In this document: positions 1-10,660 of the stretch, piece by piece
Position numbering within the stretch: position 1 is the stretch's first letter
How the letters are laid out: the number at the start of each line of letters is the position of its first letter
Source: JBBQUN01 sp963717115
GTDB taxonomy: Bacteria; Actinomycetota; Acidimicrobiia; Acidimicrobiales; SZUA-35
Assembly: GCA_963717115.1 (NCBI GenBank)
Contig: CAVQVO010000002.1
Span: 705,660 to 769,659, forward strand
Direction: 5' to 3'
DNA length: 64,000 nt
The notes under the pieces: model-generated
The model's database searches: none
Told to the model about the DNA's origin: nothing
What the model saw: only the letters and a program-made list of their open reading frames with translations
Program-made: the position numbers and the translations under genes

Positions 1-2293
1 AGGTTGATCCAGAGGATCTGGGTGGCCAGCAGCGGAACGGCGATCACCTCGCCGGTGCCATCGAGGCCGAGCCACCGGCCCGCCACCACCCCAGGAACAT
101 CACGAGCACCTCGCCCATGTTCGACGACAGGAGGTAGCGCAGGAACTTCTGGATGCTGTCGAAGATGCCCCGGCCCTCTCGGACCGCGACGAGGATCGTC
201 GAGAAGTCGTCGTCGGCCAGGATCATCTTGGCCGCCTCCTTCGACACCTCGGTCCCGGTGATGCCCATGGCGACACCGATGTCGGCCGACTTGAGTGCCG
301 GCGCGTCGTTGACGCCGTCGCCGGTCATCGCCACGACGTTGTCGTCGGCCTGCAGGGCCTCGACGATGCGCAGCTTGTGTTCGGGCGCCACGCGGGCGAA
401 CACCGAGACCCGGCGGACCGCCTCTCGGAAGGTCCGATCGTCGAGCCGATCGATCTCGAGACCGGTCAGCGTGGCGCCGTCCTGGTCGATGATCCCGAGT
501 TGTTCGGCGATCCGACCGGCGGTGCGGGGATGATCACCGGTGATCATGATCACCCGGATGCCCGCCGACCGGGCTTCGGCGACGGCCTGGCGGGCCTCGG
601 TTCGTGGCGGGTCGATGATGCCGGCCGTGCCGAGGTAGACCAGCCCCTGTTCGAGTGACTCGTCGGAGAGGGTGTCGAGATCGTCGACCCGCCGAGAGGC
701 GACCCCGAGCGTCCGGAGCGCCTGGTCGGCCATGGCATCGATCTCCGAGCCGAGTTCGGACCGCCGAGCCGGGGAGAGCGGCACCGCTTCCCCATCTCGT
801 TGCTCGTGGGTGCACCGCTCGAGCAGCACATCGGGAGCGCCCTTGGTCACCACCAGGGGCCGATCCTGCTCGTCGCGATCGACGTCGACGGTGGTCATCA
901 ACTTGCGTTCGGAGGTGAACGGCACCTCCCGCACCCGGGTGAAGCGGGCCCGGCGCGGCTCGGTCGGGGCGAGCTTGGACTCGGCAACGAGGAATGCGCC
1001 CTCGGTCGGATCGCCCTTCACCGACCACTCGTCGTCGAGCCCCACGATCGACGCATCGTTGGCCAGGCTTCCCCCGAGGAGGACCGCCTCGAGTTCGCCG
1101 CGGAGCGGGCCGTCGGTCAAGGGGACCCCACCGAAGAGGAACTCGCCCTCGGGCCGGTACCCGGCACCGGTCACCTCGACCAGACCCGACGCCGTGGACA
1201 CCTGTTGGATCGTCATCTCGTTCCGGGTCAGCGTTCCGGTCTTGTCGGAGCAGATCACCGATGCCGAGCCGAGCGTCTCGACCGACGACAGCTTCTTGAC
1301 GATGGCGTTCTTGGCGGCCATACGCTGCACCCCCATGGCCAGGACGACGGCCAGGATCGCCGGAAGGCCCTCGGGAACGGCCGCGACGGCCAGCGAGACG
1401 CCGACCAGGAGGACACCGACGACGTCGCTGCCGGTGTCGACGTCGGACGTCAGGAAGATCGCCGCGATCACGATCAGGGCGATCCCGACGACGGCCAGAC
1501 CGAGCACCCGACCCACGAAGGCGATCTCGCGCTGCAAGGGGGTCGGGGCATCGTCGGACTGGCCGAGGAGCGTGGCGATCCGCCCGATCTCGGTGTCCAT
1601 CCCGGTCGAGGTGACCACGGCCCGAGCCCGGCCCGAGGTCACCGACGTGCCCGAGAAGACCATGTTGAGCCGGTCTCCGACCACGGTGGGGCCTTCGATC
1701 GCGTCGAGGTGTTTGACCACCGGTTCGCTCTCGCCGGTGAGCGCGGCTTCGGCGACCTTGAGGGTCGCCACCTCGATCAGCCGGGCATCGGCGCACACCG
1801 CATCGCCCTCGGCCAGCATCAGCACGTCACCGGGCACCACGTCGGCCGTCGCGATCTCGGTGATCTCGCCGCCGCGGACGACCCGAGCCGACGGGGCGGC
1901 CATCCGGGCCAGGGCTGCGACCGCCGCTTCCGCCTTGGCCTCCTGCCACAGTCCCAGGGCGGCATTGGCCAGGACGATCACGGCGATCACGATGGCGTCG
2001 AACGGGGTCTCGTCGGCTCCCTCGAGGCCCCAGGCGAGCAGCGAGATCGCAATGGCGAACAGCAGCAACAAGACGAGCGGATCGTTGAACTGTTCGACGA
2101 AGCGACGCCACCACGGCACGGCGGCCGTGGCGGTCAGTTCGTTGGGTCCGCTGGACACCCGTCGGCGGGCGGCGTCCGCGTGGCTCAGGCCGGCGACGGC
2201 GTCGGCGCCCGATCCCTGCACCACGACGTCGACCGGGAGCGTCCAGGGTGCATCGGGGTCACGGGTCGCTGCCGACGCCACACGCTCGCTCAT
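1..2293 (-). CDS. P2A-type (SERCA-like) calcium-transporting ATPase, partial at left edge, frameshifted
   Basis: Membrane pump that couples ATP hydrolysis to cation export, most likely Ca2+. From the ATG at 2293 the protein shows an actuator TGES (residues 186-189), the M4 motif VPEGLP that is typical of SERCA-type pumps, the phosphorylation motif SDKTGTLT with Asp350, and the hinge GDGVNDAP near residue 658. The reading frame hits a stop at 44 just after LVMFLG in M5. One extra base in the C run at 89-92 would restore the frame: it then continues VVAGRWLG... and LLATQILWINL, typical of M6, to the window edge. The gene is therefore either a pseudogene or carries a sequencing indel, and the remaining C-terminal helices lie outside the window. 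An upstream in-frame ATG at 2338 is less likely because conserved sequence starts later. It is divergent from the USP gene at 2534. Confidence 0.88.
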
Positions 2294-2389
2294 CACCCGA
2301 TCCTCACAGCGGCATCGTCGGTTCGCAACGCCGGGCACTCCCGGTCGGAGGAATCATCGGACCTCGGGGGCGGCGACGATGCGTCAGGG

Positions 2390-2407
2390 TTGAGCGCTCA
2401 TTGATCG
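2390..2407 (+). promoter_or_regulatory. Candidate shared operator, TTGA-type repeat
   Basis: TTGAGCGCTCATTGATCG lies between the divergent ATPase and USP genes. It resembles two stronger copies at 20827 and 25648 (TTGACCGnnCGTTGATC). The function is unknown and this copy is the weakest of the three. Confidence 0.25.
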
Positions 2408-2533
2408 TGCGTGGATCCGGCGTCCAGACCGGGCCGACAGACTCGAATCGATCAGGAGGTCCCGCGGCCGGCCGCCGACGTCACCCGGCGTCGTTCGGGC
2501 GGTCAGGCCCCGAGCCACCGGAAAGTGACGATC

Positions 2534-2974
2534 ATGAAGCTCAAGACCATCGTCGTCGGATTCGACGGTTCACCGACCGCACTCGAGGCACTCGATGCGG
2601 CCGCCAACCTGATTGCCGAGGACGGGACGGTCCACGTCGTGACCGCCTACCGGGTTCCGTCGCCGGGCGAGACGACCCGCGTCCTGGCCCACCTGCCCGA
2701 GGAATTCCGCACGGGTTTCGATCCGATCGCCGGACCGCAGGGCGACCTCGACCATGCCGTTGCCCACCTCCGGGAGCGAGGGGTGACGACGGACGCCCAT
2801 CTGGTCGACGAACACCCGGCGTCGGCCATCATGGACATCGCCGACCGGGTCGACGCCGATCTGATCGTCGTCGGCAGTCGGGGGCTCAGTCGCCCGACCC
2901 GGTTCGTACGAGGCAGTGTGTCGTCACGGATCGCTGCGCACGCCACCCGCAGCTTCATGGTGATCCACGACTGA
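2534..2974 (+). CDS. Universal stress protein (UspA family)
   Basis: Single-domain cytoplasmic USP of 146 residues, the usual family length. The N-terminus IVVGFDGSPTALEAL is the classic first strand, with the Asp that contacts nucleotide. The C-terminal half contains GSRG-x9-GS (VVGSRGLSRPTRFVRGSV), which matches the G-2x-G-9x-G(S/T) ATP-binding motif, so it is probably an ATP-binding USP. The ATG at 2534 is chosen because homology begins there; an in-frame upstream extension from 2411 has no USP-like sequence. Divergent from the calcium ATPase, with a 240-bp shared upstream region. USPs next to P-type ATPases are common in actinobacterial dormancy regulons, so stress induction is inferred. 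Confidence 0.93.
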   Translation: MKLKTIVVGFDGSPTALEALDAAANLIAEDGTVHVVTAYRVPSPGETTRVLAHLPEEFRTGFDPIAGPQGDLDHAVAHLRERGVTTDAHLVDEHPASAIMDIADRVDADLIVVGSRGLSRPTRFVRGSVSSRIAAHATRSFMVIHD

Positions 2975-3037
2975 GCGGCCGTGCCCCGGTTCGCCCGGAC
3001 CGCGGCTCGAACGGTCGCCGCGACCGGGAGGCTCACC

Positions 3038-3415
3038 TCAACCGGTCGTGACGTCCTCGAGCGACGAGGCTGCGTTCCGTGCGGCCCGCTTCACCTTCCG
3101 ACGGGCTCGTCGCCCGGTCACCACGGCCGCGTCGGCGGCATCGGTGACCGATCCGATCCGGCCGCCGGAGTCGGCTCGACGTCGCTCCCGCTTGGCCTTG
3201 GCGGCGGCCGCCAGAGCCTGGAGTTCGGCCTTCTCGGCGCGCCGTTCGGCTCGCCGGGCCCGACGGGACAGCTGGTCTCGGGCGGCGGACGCCTCGCCGA
3301 GATCGGTCCGGAGCCCCTCGGCTTCGGCGCCGAGACGCTCGAGTCGTTCCTTCTTGCTCCGGAAGTTCACCAACCCGAGTGTTGCCACCGATGCGGTCTT
3401 CCTGATCAATCCCAT
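3038..3415 (-). CDS. Small basic coiled-coil protein, function unknown
   Basis: A 125-residue protein opening MGLIRKTASVATLGLVNFRSKKER, followed by a charged Ala/Arg/Glu-rich helix (about residues 25-85) that should form a coiled coil, and a basic tail. A similar opening (glycine-leucine stretch, then a run of charged residues) occurs in other small actinobacterial proteins without known function. There is no signal peptide or clear membrane helix. GC-rich third positions and an AGGAGCG-like ribosome site upstream (complement of 3421-3428) support translation. It is convergent with the USP gene at its 3' end. No function is proposed. Confidence 0.7.
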   Translation of the reverse strand: MGLIRKTASVATLGLVNFRSKKERLERLGAEAEGLRTDLGEASAARDQLSRRARRAERRAEKAELQALAAAAKAKRERRRADSGGRIGSVTDAADAAVVTGRRARRKVKRAARNAASSLEDVTTG

Positions 3416-3597
3416 GTCGTTCGCTCCTCGGTCACCGTGATCCCGGCCGACTTCGTTCGCCCGGTGTGTATCCGCTGCATCGTGCAGCGCTCGATCGGTC
3501 TACCCGAGACGGTCGGCGGTCAACCCTTGCTCTTCAGCCAGTGCCCGTGCAACCCGTCTGCGTTCGAACCGTACCGGTCCGGACCCTGTCGTGTCCG

Positions 3598-3846
3598 TCA
3601 GGACTCGGCGTCGCCGGCCGGGACCGGCGGATCGGACGGTGATTCCCGAGAGGCATGTCCGGCCAGTCGGTCGGCGAGCTGACCGGATTCGTCGACCTCC
3701 TCGGCTGCGACGGGCGCTCGTTCGCCGTTGTCACCGACGCCGTCGCGTGCTCCGTCGTGGTCGGCTCCGTCATCGTGGTCGCGTGCTCCGTCATCGTGGT
3801 CGCGTGCTCCGTCATCGTGGTCGTTCGCATCGGCTCGTTCGTTCAT
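3598..3846 (-). CDS. Hypothetical Asp/His-rich repeat protein
   Basis: An 82-residue acidic protein. After MNERADAN it has three copies of a seven-residue unit, DHDDGAR-like, encoded by the 21-bp tandem repeat at 3766-3823. A Glu/Asp-rich, Pro-ending tail follows. His/Asp clusters could bind metal, but no family is recognised. GC3 bias in the non-repeated C-terminal half supports coding. The ribosome site before the ATG at 3846 is weak, and the gene could be spurious. It is divergent from the DUF6328 gene. Confidence 0.4.
   Translation of the reverse strand: MNERADANDHDDGARDHDDGARDHDDGADHDGARDGVGDNGERAPVAAEEVDESGQLADRLAGHASRESPSDPPVPAGDAES
3766..3823. repeat. 21-bp tandem repeat, about 2.8 units
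   Basis: Units start at 3766, 3787 and 3808 (TCCGTCATCGTGGTCGCGTGC on the plus strand), with a degenerate unit before them. The unit is a multiple of three, so the repeat keeps the minus-strand frame and encodes an Asp/His-rich heptapeptide. Such exact copies may vary in number between strains. Confidence 0.85.
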
Positions 3847-3992
3847 CCCGGCGAGATGCCCGTTCGGCAGTCGTCGCAAACACCACGGCGTGCGCACGCC
3901 AGCGGGGCTCGGTTTGGATCGCCGAGGTTCGGGAATCGACGGGTCGATCGACCGTGGCCCACGATCGACCCGGATTTCGGAGGACGAATCCC

Positions 3993-4481
3993 GTGACGAG
4001 CGAGGACAGCAGCGGCACGACCGACGACGACAGCGTCGACACCCAGTTCCGGTCCCTCATGGAAGGGCTCCGCACCTCCCTCCCCGGGGTCCAGGTGCTC
4101 TTTGCGTTCCTCCTGACCGCTCCCCTCCAGAGCGCGTTCGGCGACCTGGATCGACTCCAGCGCACGATGTTCGGCATCGCGTTCTACGCCTCGGCCGCCG
4201 CTTCCCTGCTCCTGATCGCCCCCAGCGTCCACCAGCGGGTTCGAGCGCCCCAGACCGGTCTCCGTCGCCATTCCAAGCGGCACCTGATCATCACGACCTG
4301 GATCACGATCGGCGGGACCCTGTTCATGGGCGTCGCCATCACCGCGACGGTGCACCTGGTCTCGAGTCTCGCCTACGGCGACGGGACCGCCCTCGCCGCG
4401 GCCGGAGCGGCCGGGGTGGTGACGTTGTGGGCGTGGGTCTACGTCCCGCTCGTCACCTTCCGCCGTTCGGTGCGCTCCTGA
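3993..4481 (+). CDS. DUF6328-like four-helix membrane protein
   Basis: A 162-residue integral membrane protein. An acidic, cytoplasmic N-terminus (about 25 residues) leads into SLMEGLRTSLPGVQVLFAFL, the recognisable opening of DUF6328 proteins, with hydrophobic helices near residues 36-52, 62-80, 101-125 and 132-152. HRQVRxP- and RRHSKRH-type basic loops separate helices 2 and 3. The GTG at 3993 is preceded by GGAGGA at 3979-3984, which fixes the start. The biochemical function is not known. It converges on fumC with 24 bp between the stops. Confidence 0.8.
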   Translation: MTSEDSSGTTDDDSVDTQFRSLMEGLRTSLPGVQVLFAFLLTAPLQSAFGDLDRLQRTMFGIAFYASAAASLLLIAPSVHQRVRAPQTGLRRHSKRHLIITTWITIGGTLFMGVAITATVHLVSSLAYGDGTALAAAGAAGVVTLWAWVYVPLVTFRRSVRS

Positions 4482-4505
4482 CACCAGTCGACCCGGGCAC
4501 GGGGG

Positions 4506-5909
<1,404 letters not shown>

Positions 5910-5978
5910 GACGCTCCTTCGCGGTCGCCCCACGACGACCTCGACCGAGCGTAGATCGGGCGGCGGGCCGCCGGTCGT

Positions 5979-7520
5979 TCAGAACTGCGCCGCGGCACGG
6001 GCCGCGATCAGGACGCCACCTCCGACGACCGCCGTTGCGGTGACCATGGGCGCCCATCGCAACATGGCTCGCAGCGGAGCGCCGGGATCGGCGGTGAGGA
6101 ACCGGGAGGCTCGTTCGCGGAGCAGCACGAAGATCAGACCGGCCGAGACCAGCGTCAGCGCCATGCCGAATCCGTAGGCCGCCACCATGGCGATCCCGAA
6201 GCCGGTCCGCCCCAGGGCAACGGATCCGAGCAGGACCACCAACGCCGAGGGTGAGGGCACCAGGCCCCCCGCGAACCCCATGGCGACGACCGATCCGAGT
6301 CGCAGCCGACCCGGCACCGAGTGGTCGTGGTCGTTGGCATGGCTGTGGTGGGCCGGCTCATGATGGCCGTGCTCATGATGACCGTGCTCATGATGACCGT
6401 GCTCATGATGACCGTGCTCATGATGGCCTCTGCCGAGGTCACCGTGGTGGTGGCCGAGGTGGAGGAGTCCACCACTGCGGCGCGACCGGATGGCGAGTCG
6501 AATCAGGTTCGCGCCGATCCCCGCGACCAGCAGTCCGCTCACGATTCCCAGCCATGGATAGATCCGATCGGGTGCGGCCAGGGTCGACAGCGAGATCGCG
6601 GCTCCGAGGACCAGGACACCGATCGTGTGGGTGACCGTCACCGTCGCGCCCAGGGTCAACGCCTGACGCACCGACCCGCGGCGCTCACCGAGGAGATAGG
6701 CCGCCATCACGGTCTTGCCGTGACCGGGAGCGAACGCGTGCATCGCACCCAGGAGGGTCGCGGTCAGCACCAGCACCATCCCCGATCCGAGCGACACCTC
6801 ACCCGACCCGATCAACCGATCGGCCAGGCCGTCGACCCCGGGAACGGGTGAACGCAGGGGACCCCGAGCCCCGGTGTCCTCGAAGACGTCGCCCCCCGGC
6901 GACAGGCTGGCGATGGCCTCGGTGGTGTCGAGCGTCTCGACCCCGACGGGATAGCTGCGGAGCCCGTCACTCGGACTCGACGATGGCACCGTCGACTCCG
7001 CGACCGTCATCCGGTCACCGCCGATGGTCACCTCGTGCCAGCCGAGGGACTGCGCCCCGAAACCGTCACGGACTTCGACGTCGATCGCCTGAGTCGACGA
7101 ACCGTTCAGGGTGCGTTCGCCGCGGAACGCACAATCGAATCGAAGGGTCGAGAGATCGGCCGATCCGGGCATCGACCGACCGTCGGTCGACACCACGACG
7201 AGCGCCACCGGCTGGCCATCGACCGTCACCTCGAAGCGATCGGCGGCATCGGCGCACGAGATCTGCGACTGGGCCAACGCCTCGGACCGATCGATCGTGC
7301 CGTCGCCATCGGCGTCGGCGCCGGTTTGCAGGGTGGGGATCTCGGCGAGATCGATCGCGTAGCCGACGAGGACTTCGTCGGTCCCGATCACGACCTGCGC
7401 CGCAGTGTTGACCGTGAAGTTGCCGAGCGGGTGCGCGCCGGCGACGTCGGCGTTGGCGACGACCAGGGCGAGCCCGGCCATCACCGACACCACCCGGCGC
7501 ATCCTGGCGGAGATCGTCAT
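5979..7520 (-). CDS. NicO/RcnA-type nickel-cobalt transporter-like membrane protein with exported N-terminal domain
   Basis: A 513-residue protein. A signal peptide (to about residue 29, ..VAGAHPLGNF) precedes an extracytoplasmic domain with an EF-hand-like DADGDGTIDRSE segment. The membrane domain begins near residue 240 and includes MHAFAPGHGKTVMAAYLLG, the HxxxPGHGK-type motif of the NicO/UreH family. A cytoplasmic loop at about residues 350-395 is extremely His-rich (repeated GHHEH). Family members move Ni2+ or Co2+, usually outward. The ATG overlaps the stop of the upstream TPR gene as ATGA, with GGGAGAGG before it, so translation is coupled. It is the last gene of a five-gene leftward set. 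Metal specificity is inferred, and some relatives have undefined substrates. Confidence 0.82.
   Translation of the reverse strand: MTISARMRRVVSVMAGLALVVANADVAGAHPLGNFTVNTAAQVVIGTDEVLVGYAIDLAEIPTLQTGADADGDGTIDRSEALAQSQISCADAADRFEVTVDGQPVALVVVSTDGRSMPGSADLSTLRFDCAFRGERTLNGSSTQAIDVEVRDGFGAQSLGWHEVTIGGDRMTVAESTVPSSSPSDGLRSYPVGVETLDTTEAIASLSPGGDVFEDTGARGPLRSPVPGVDGLADRLIGSGEVSLGSGMVLVLTATLLGAMHAFAPGHGKTVMAAYLLGERRGSVRQALTLGATVTVTHTIGVLVLGAAISLSTLAAPDRIYPWLGIVSGLLVAGIGANLIRLAIRSRRSGGLLHLGHHHGDLGRGHHEHGHHEHGHHEHGHHEHGHHEPAHHSHANDHDHSVPGRLRLGSVVAMGFAGGLVPSPSALVVLLGSVALGRTGFGIAMVAAYGFGMALTLVSAGLIFVLLRERASRFLTADPGAPLRAMLRWAPMVTATAVVGGGVLIAARAAAQF
6358..6429. repeat. 15-bp tandem repeat encoding a His-rich loop
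   Basis: Almost five copies of TCATGATGACCGTGC lie inside the transporter gene and encode GHHEH units on the minus strand. The repeat keeps the frame. His repeats in NicO proteins sit in the metal-sensing loop between helices. Confidence 0.9.
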
Positions 7521-8773
7521 GATCGTTCCTCTCCCTGCTCGGCGATGGTGGCGGCGTGGCCGAGGATCCGGGGATCGAGCGTTCCGGTGCGTCGAGCCAG
7601 TTCGATGTGCTCGGACGCAGTCACTCGGTCACCGCGACGATGGGCGGCCCAGGCCAGGGCATCGTGTGCGGCGATGCTGCCCGGTTGGGCAGCCAGGACC
7701 AGTTCGCCGAGTTCGACGGCGCGAACCGGGTCGCCCAGATCGGCTTCGACCAGGACGACACCGGGATCGACGCCGATCCCCGCGGCGAGCGAGCCCTCGG
7801 TCACCGCCCGGATCCGGGAAAGGGCCTGCTCCACGCCATCCTGGTCACCGACGAGCGATGACAGGTAGGCCCTGGTCTCGAGTGCGGTCAGCCCATCCTG
7901 CGCGACCCCGGGCCGGTCGAGGAGCTCGGCAGCCGATGCGGCGTCACCGCGTTCGACGGCGAGTTGGGCGAGGCCCACGAACGCTCGACCGGCCATCGAT
8001 TCGTGCGCGGCGGCGAGTTCGTAGAACGATTCGGCGCCGCCGACATCGCCCATCTGGTGATGGAGTTCGGCGAGGAAGAGGTTGATCCTGGCGATCTCGG
8101 CGGGGGCACCGGCGGCGGCGGTCCGAGCCGTGAGCATGAGCGACAGTGCCTCGTCGAGTTCCCCCCGGATCTGATGGACATAGGACAGTCGGGGCAGCGA
8201 AACGGCGTCCGGCCGCAGGGACACCAGGGCGGCGGCGTTGTCCGCCGCCTCGTCGTAGCGGCCCAACTCGATCTGGGCATCGACGAGCGCCGCCATGGCC
8301 ATCCGGTCCTGCGGCCATCGGGCGAGCGTGCGGGTGGCGAAGTCCGCACCTTCGGCGAAGCGGTGCAGGCCGACGGCCGCCACCGCCAGGGATCGGGTGG
8401 TCTCGGGTCGTTCCGGGTCGAGGCGAAGGGATCGGACGAGCGCATCATCGGCCGCGAGATAGGCCGCGGAGTCGTCGCGGGCGACGGCGTCGACGAGGTA
8501 TGTCTCGCCGAGACGCAGCCAGGCGTCGGCATCGTCGGGGTGGTCGTCGAGCCAGTCGATCAGCTGCTCGGTCGAGGAGGTCGAACGGACGGCCTCACCG
8601 CCGTCGACGGAGCGAACGAAGAGGACGCCGGCAACGACGGCAACGAGCAGGATGCCGAGGGTTCCGCCGGCGAGGGAGGCAACCAACCCGCCGCCCCCGG
8701 CGGGGCGGGACACATCGGTGTCCCGCCCCGCCCGATCGGCGACGCTCGGCTCGGTACGAGTCGAGGTCGGCAT
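7517..8773 (-). CDS. Membrane-anchored tetratricopeptide repeat protein
   Basis: A 418-residue protein. A short cytoplasmic N-terminus is followed by one transmembrane helix (about residues 30-52, LVASLAGGTLGILLVAVVAGVLFV). An all-helical exterior domain follows, with TPR-like repeats such as DAWLRLGETYLVDAVARDDSAAYLAADDALVRS and later A-rich helix pairs. TPR domains mediate protein contacts, and no catalytic motif is visible. It starts 2 bp after the DUF4331 gene and overlaps the transporter by 4 bp, so the three are co-translated. A scaffold role for the exported DUF4331 partner is inference. Confidence 0.82.
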   Translation of the reverse strand: MPTSTRTEPSVADRAGRDTDVSRPAGGGGLVASLAGGTLGILLVAVVAGVLFVRSVDGGEAVRSTSSTEQLIDWLDDHPDDADAWLRLGETYLVDAVARDDSAAYLAADDALVRSLRLDPERPETTRSLAVAAVGLHRFAEGADFATRTLARWPQDRMAMAALVDAQIELGRYDEAADNAAALVSLRPDAVSLPRLSYVHQIRGELDEALSLMLTARTAAAGAPAEIARINLFLAELHHQMGDVGGAESFYELAAAHESMAGRAFVGLAQLAVERGDAASAAELLDRPGVAQDGLTALETRAYLSSLVGDQDGVEQALSRIRAVTEGSLAAGIGVDPGVVLVEADLGDPVRAVELGELVLAAQPGSIAAHDALAWAAHRRGDRVTASEHIELARRTGTLDPRILGHAATIAEQGEERS

Positions 8774-8775
8774 GA

Positions 8776-10536
8776 TCAGAACTTCGCTCGGTACTCGGGG
8801 GCGTTCGAGAACTCGAGCATCATCTGACCTCGGCTGAGCCCGCGATCGACGAGACCCGTCCAGTAGGCGACCCCGTCCTGTTCACCGGTGCGACCGAGCA
8901 CGTTGCGGTAGACGAGCTCCACGAACTGGCGGTTGCTGAGTGAGCCGTAGGTGTTCTGGAACTCCGCCGATGCCGCGAACTCCTGGCTGATCTCCTTCGT
9001 CCCGATCCCTCGATCGACCCAGTAGTTCAGGCCTTCGGAATCGGGCTGACGGAGGAAGTAGGCGCGGTACAACCGGATGATCTGATCCGTCCTCGACATG
9101 GTCGAGCCGTTGCTGACGACATCGAAATCGTTGCCGTTGGTGTGGTCGTGGGCATGGTCGTAACCCTGTTGCGGGGTCGGCATGTAGGGGAACGAGGCCA
9201 GATACGGCTGATCGTTCCCGGACACCCCGTCACCGAGGGCATTGTTCGGCGCCTTGCCCGCGCATTCGCCAACCGGGGTCGCCCCGGCCAGGGCCTGCAG
9301 GCTGATGTCGACGACGTCGTCACGCAGACGACGACCATTGGGGTAGCCGTCGGCCTGGCCGCTCAACAGCCCGAGGGGGTTCTGCTGGGCAACGGCGGTC
9401 GGCGGGATGCTCGTGTTGAGTCGGAGCTGTTCCGACGGGACCACGTTCGCCGGCTGATTGACGTTCGGGATACCGGTCAGGAAGATCGTGACCAGATCGT
9501 CTCGCGTCGCCCCGGCGGACTGATCCGGGTAGCAGGTGAATGCCCCCGGATAGAGCACCGGCAGGAGCTCGGCGATCCGTGGATCCTGCACGATGGGCAG
9601 GAACGCACTGTCTCCCGGGCTCAACGGCGTGGCGTTGAACGTGTCCTTCGACGACAGGGGCACGACGACCTCGTTGACCAACGGCTGGCCGAGTCGTGAG
9701 ACCTGGACCCAGCCGTCGTCGGCCGCATTGCGACGCGAGGTGGTGGAATGGATGCCGATCACCGGGTCGGCGCCGACGAGGCGCGTCTTCGGGACCTGCA
9801 ACGCGATGCTGTGGACGTTGAACCCGGTGGTCGCGTTCACGCCCTGAGCGGCATCGAGGGGCAGGAGATGCAGCTCGTTCAGCGAGCGGAGACCACCGAG
9901 ATCGAAGATCGATCCGAGGTCGACGGGGAACACCTCGTCACGTTGACCGGCGAACACCTTGATCCCGGTGTCACCGAGTGTCTGCACCGCGTTGGCTGCC
10001 AGTGCGGCATAGTTCGGTGTCGAGCGAGGTCCGACGTTGTTCGGCGGGACGACCAGGTTCGATCCGAGTGTCGTGCTGACCCCGTTCCGGACCTCGGTGA
10101 CCGTGTACCGCTGTGCGACGTTCAGGTTCTTGTAGCCACCGTTCTCGAACGAGATCGGCCCCTCGTTGTAGAGCGGGGTCGTCGGATCGGCGATGGTGGT
10201 GGTGAACCGGAACTGATAACTCACGTCGGCCACGGCGTTGCCGTCGGTGTCGACGTGGATCTCGTACAGCACGTCATCACCGAAGTTGTAGAAGTTCGGC
10301 CCGCCGGCCGGCTCCTCCAACGGGATGAAGTTGCTGATGAGCGTGACGGTGTCGGGGGCATCGGGCGACACGAACGCATAGACGTCGGTGTTGTCGGCCA
10401 CCGGGTCCTGGGCGATCATCGGAGCGTCGCGGTGGCTCGAAGCCCCGACTCCGCCCATCATCGACGATACGAGCGCGGCCGAGAGCAGCGCTCCGGCACC
10501 GCCGATCGCCGTTCGACTGACTGGCTTCACTGACAT
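8776..10536 (-). CDS. Exported DUF4331 protein with C-terminal DUF4214 domain
   Basis: A 586-residue secreted protein. A signal peptide (residues 1-32) leads into GASSHRDAPMIAQDP, the hallmark opening of DUF4331, whose members begin the mature chain with SSHR(D/E)AP. DUF4331 spans roughly residues 32-460. A linker (HDHTNGNDFDVVSN) joins a DUF4214 domain at about 480-586, with the repeated YRAYF..QPDSEGLNYWVDRG and YRNVLGRTGEQDGVAYWTG helices. DUF4214 is often found on cell-surface and linker-like proteins. The biochemical role of DUF4331 is unknown. A clear GAGGAG precedes the ATG. Part of the leftward operon with TPR and NicO-like genes. Confidence 0.88.
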   Translation of the reverse strand: MSVKPVSRTAIGGAGALLSAALVSSMMGGVGASSHRDAPMIAQDPVADNTDVYAFVSPDAPDTVTLISNFIPLEEPAGGPNFYNFGDDVLYEIHVDTDGNAVADVSYQFRFTTTIADPTTPLYNEGPISFENGGYKNLNVAQRYTVTEVRNGVSTTLGSNLVVPPNNVGPRSTPNYAALAANAVQTLGDTGIKVFAGQRDEVFPVDLGSIFDLGGLRSLNELHLLPLDAAQGVNATTGFNVHSIALQVPKTRLVGADPVIGIHSTTSRRNAADDGWVQVSRLGQPLVNEVVVPLSSKDTFNATPLSPGDSAFLPIVQDPRIAELLPVLYPGAFTCYPDQSAGATRDDLVTIFLTGIPNVNQPANVVPSEQLRLNTSIPPTAVAQQNPLGLLSGQADGYPNGRRLRDDVVDISLQALAGATPVGECAGKAPNNALGDGVSGNDQPYLASFPYMPTPQQGYDHAHDHTNGNDFDVVSNGSTMSRTDQIIRLYRAYFLRQPDSEGLNYWVDRGIGTKEISQEFAASAEFQNTYGSLSNRQFVELVYRNVLGRTGEQDGVAYWTGLVDRGLSRGQMMLEFSNAPEYRAKF

Positions 10537-10660
10537 GGGGGCTCCTCGGGGTTGATCGGGATGGTTCGAGCCGTTCGAGCTCGTTGGTTTGGTGGTCGCA
10601 TGACCGGTTTCCTTTCTGGTTTGGCGGGAAGGGGAGGTCTGACACGGGCGGAGCGCTCGG

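Noticed and set aside
672..2404. Long plus-strand frames opposite the calcium ATPase
   Set aside because: Arg/Ser/Pro-rich shadow translations; conserved ATPase motifs lie on the minus strand.
3766..3823. CRISPR-like repeat
   Set aside because: Contiguous 21-bp units without spacers; they encode a peptide repeat. The 15-bp repeat at 6358 was rejected for the same reason.
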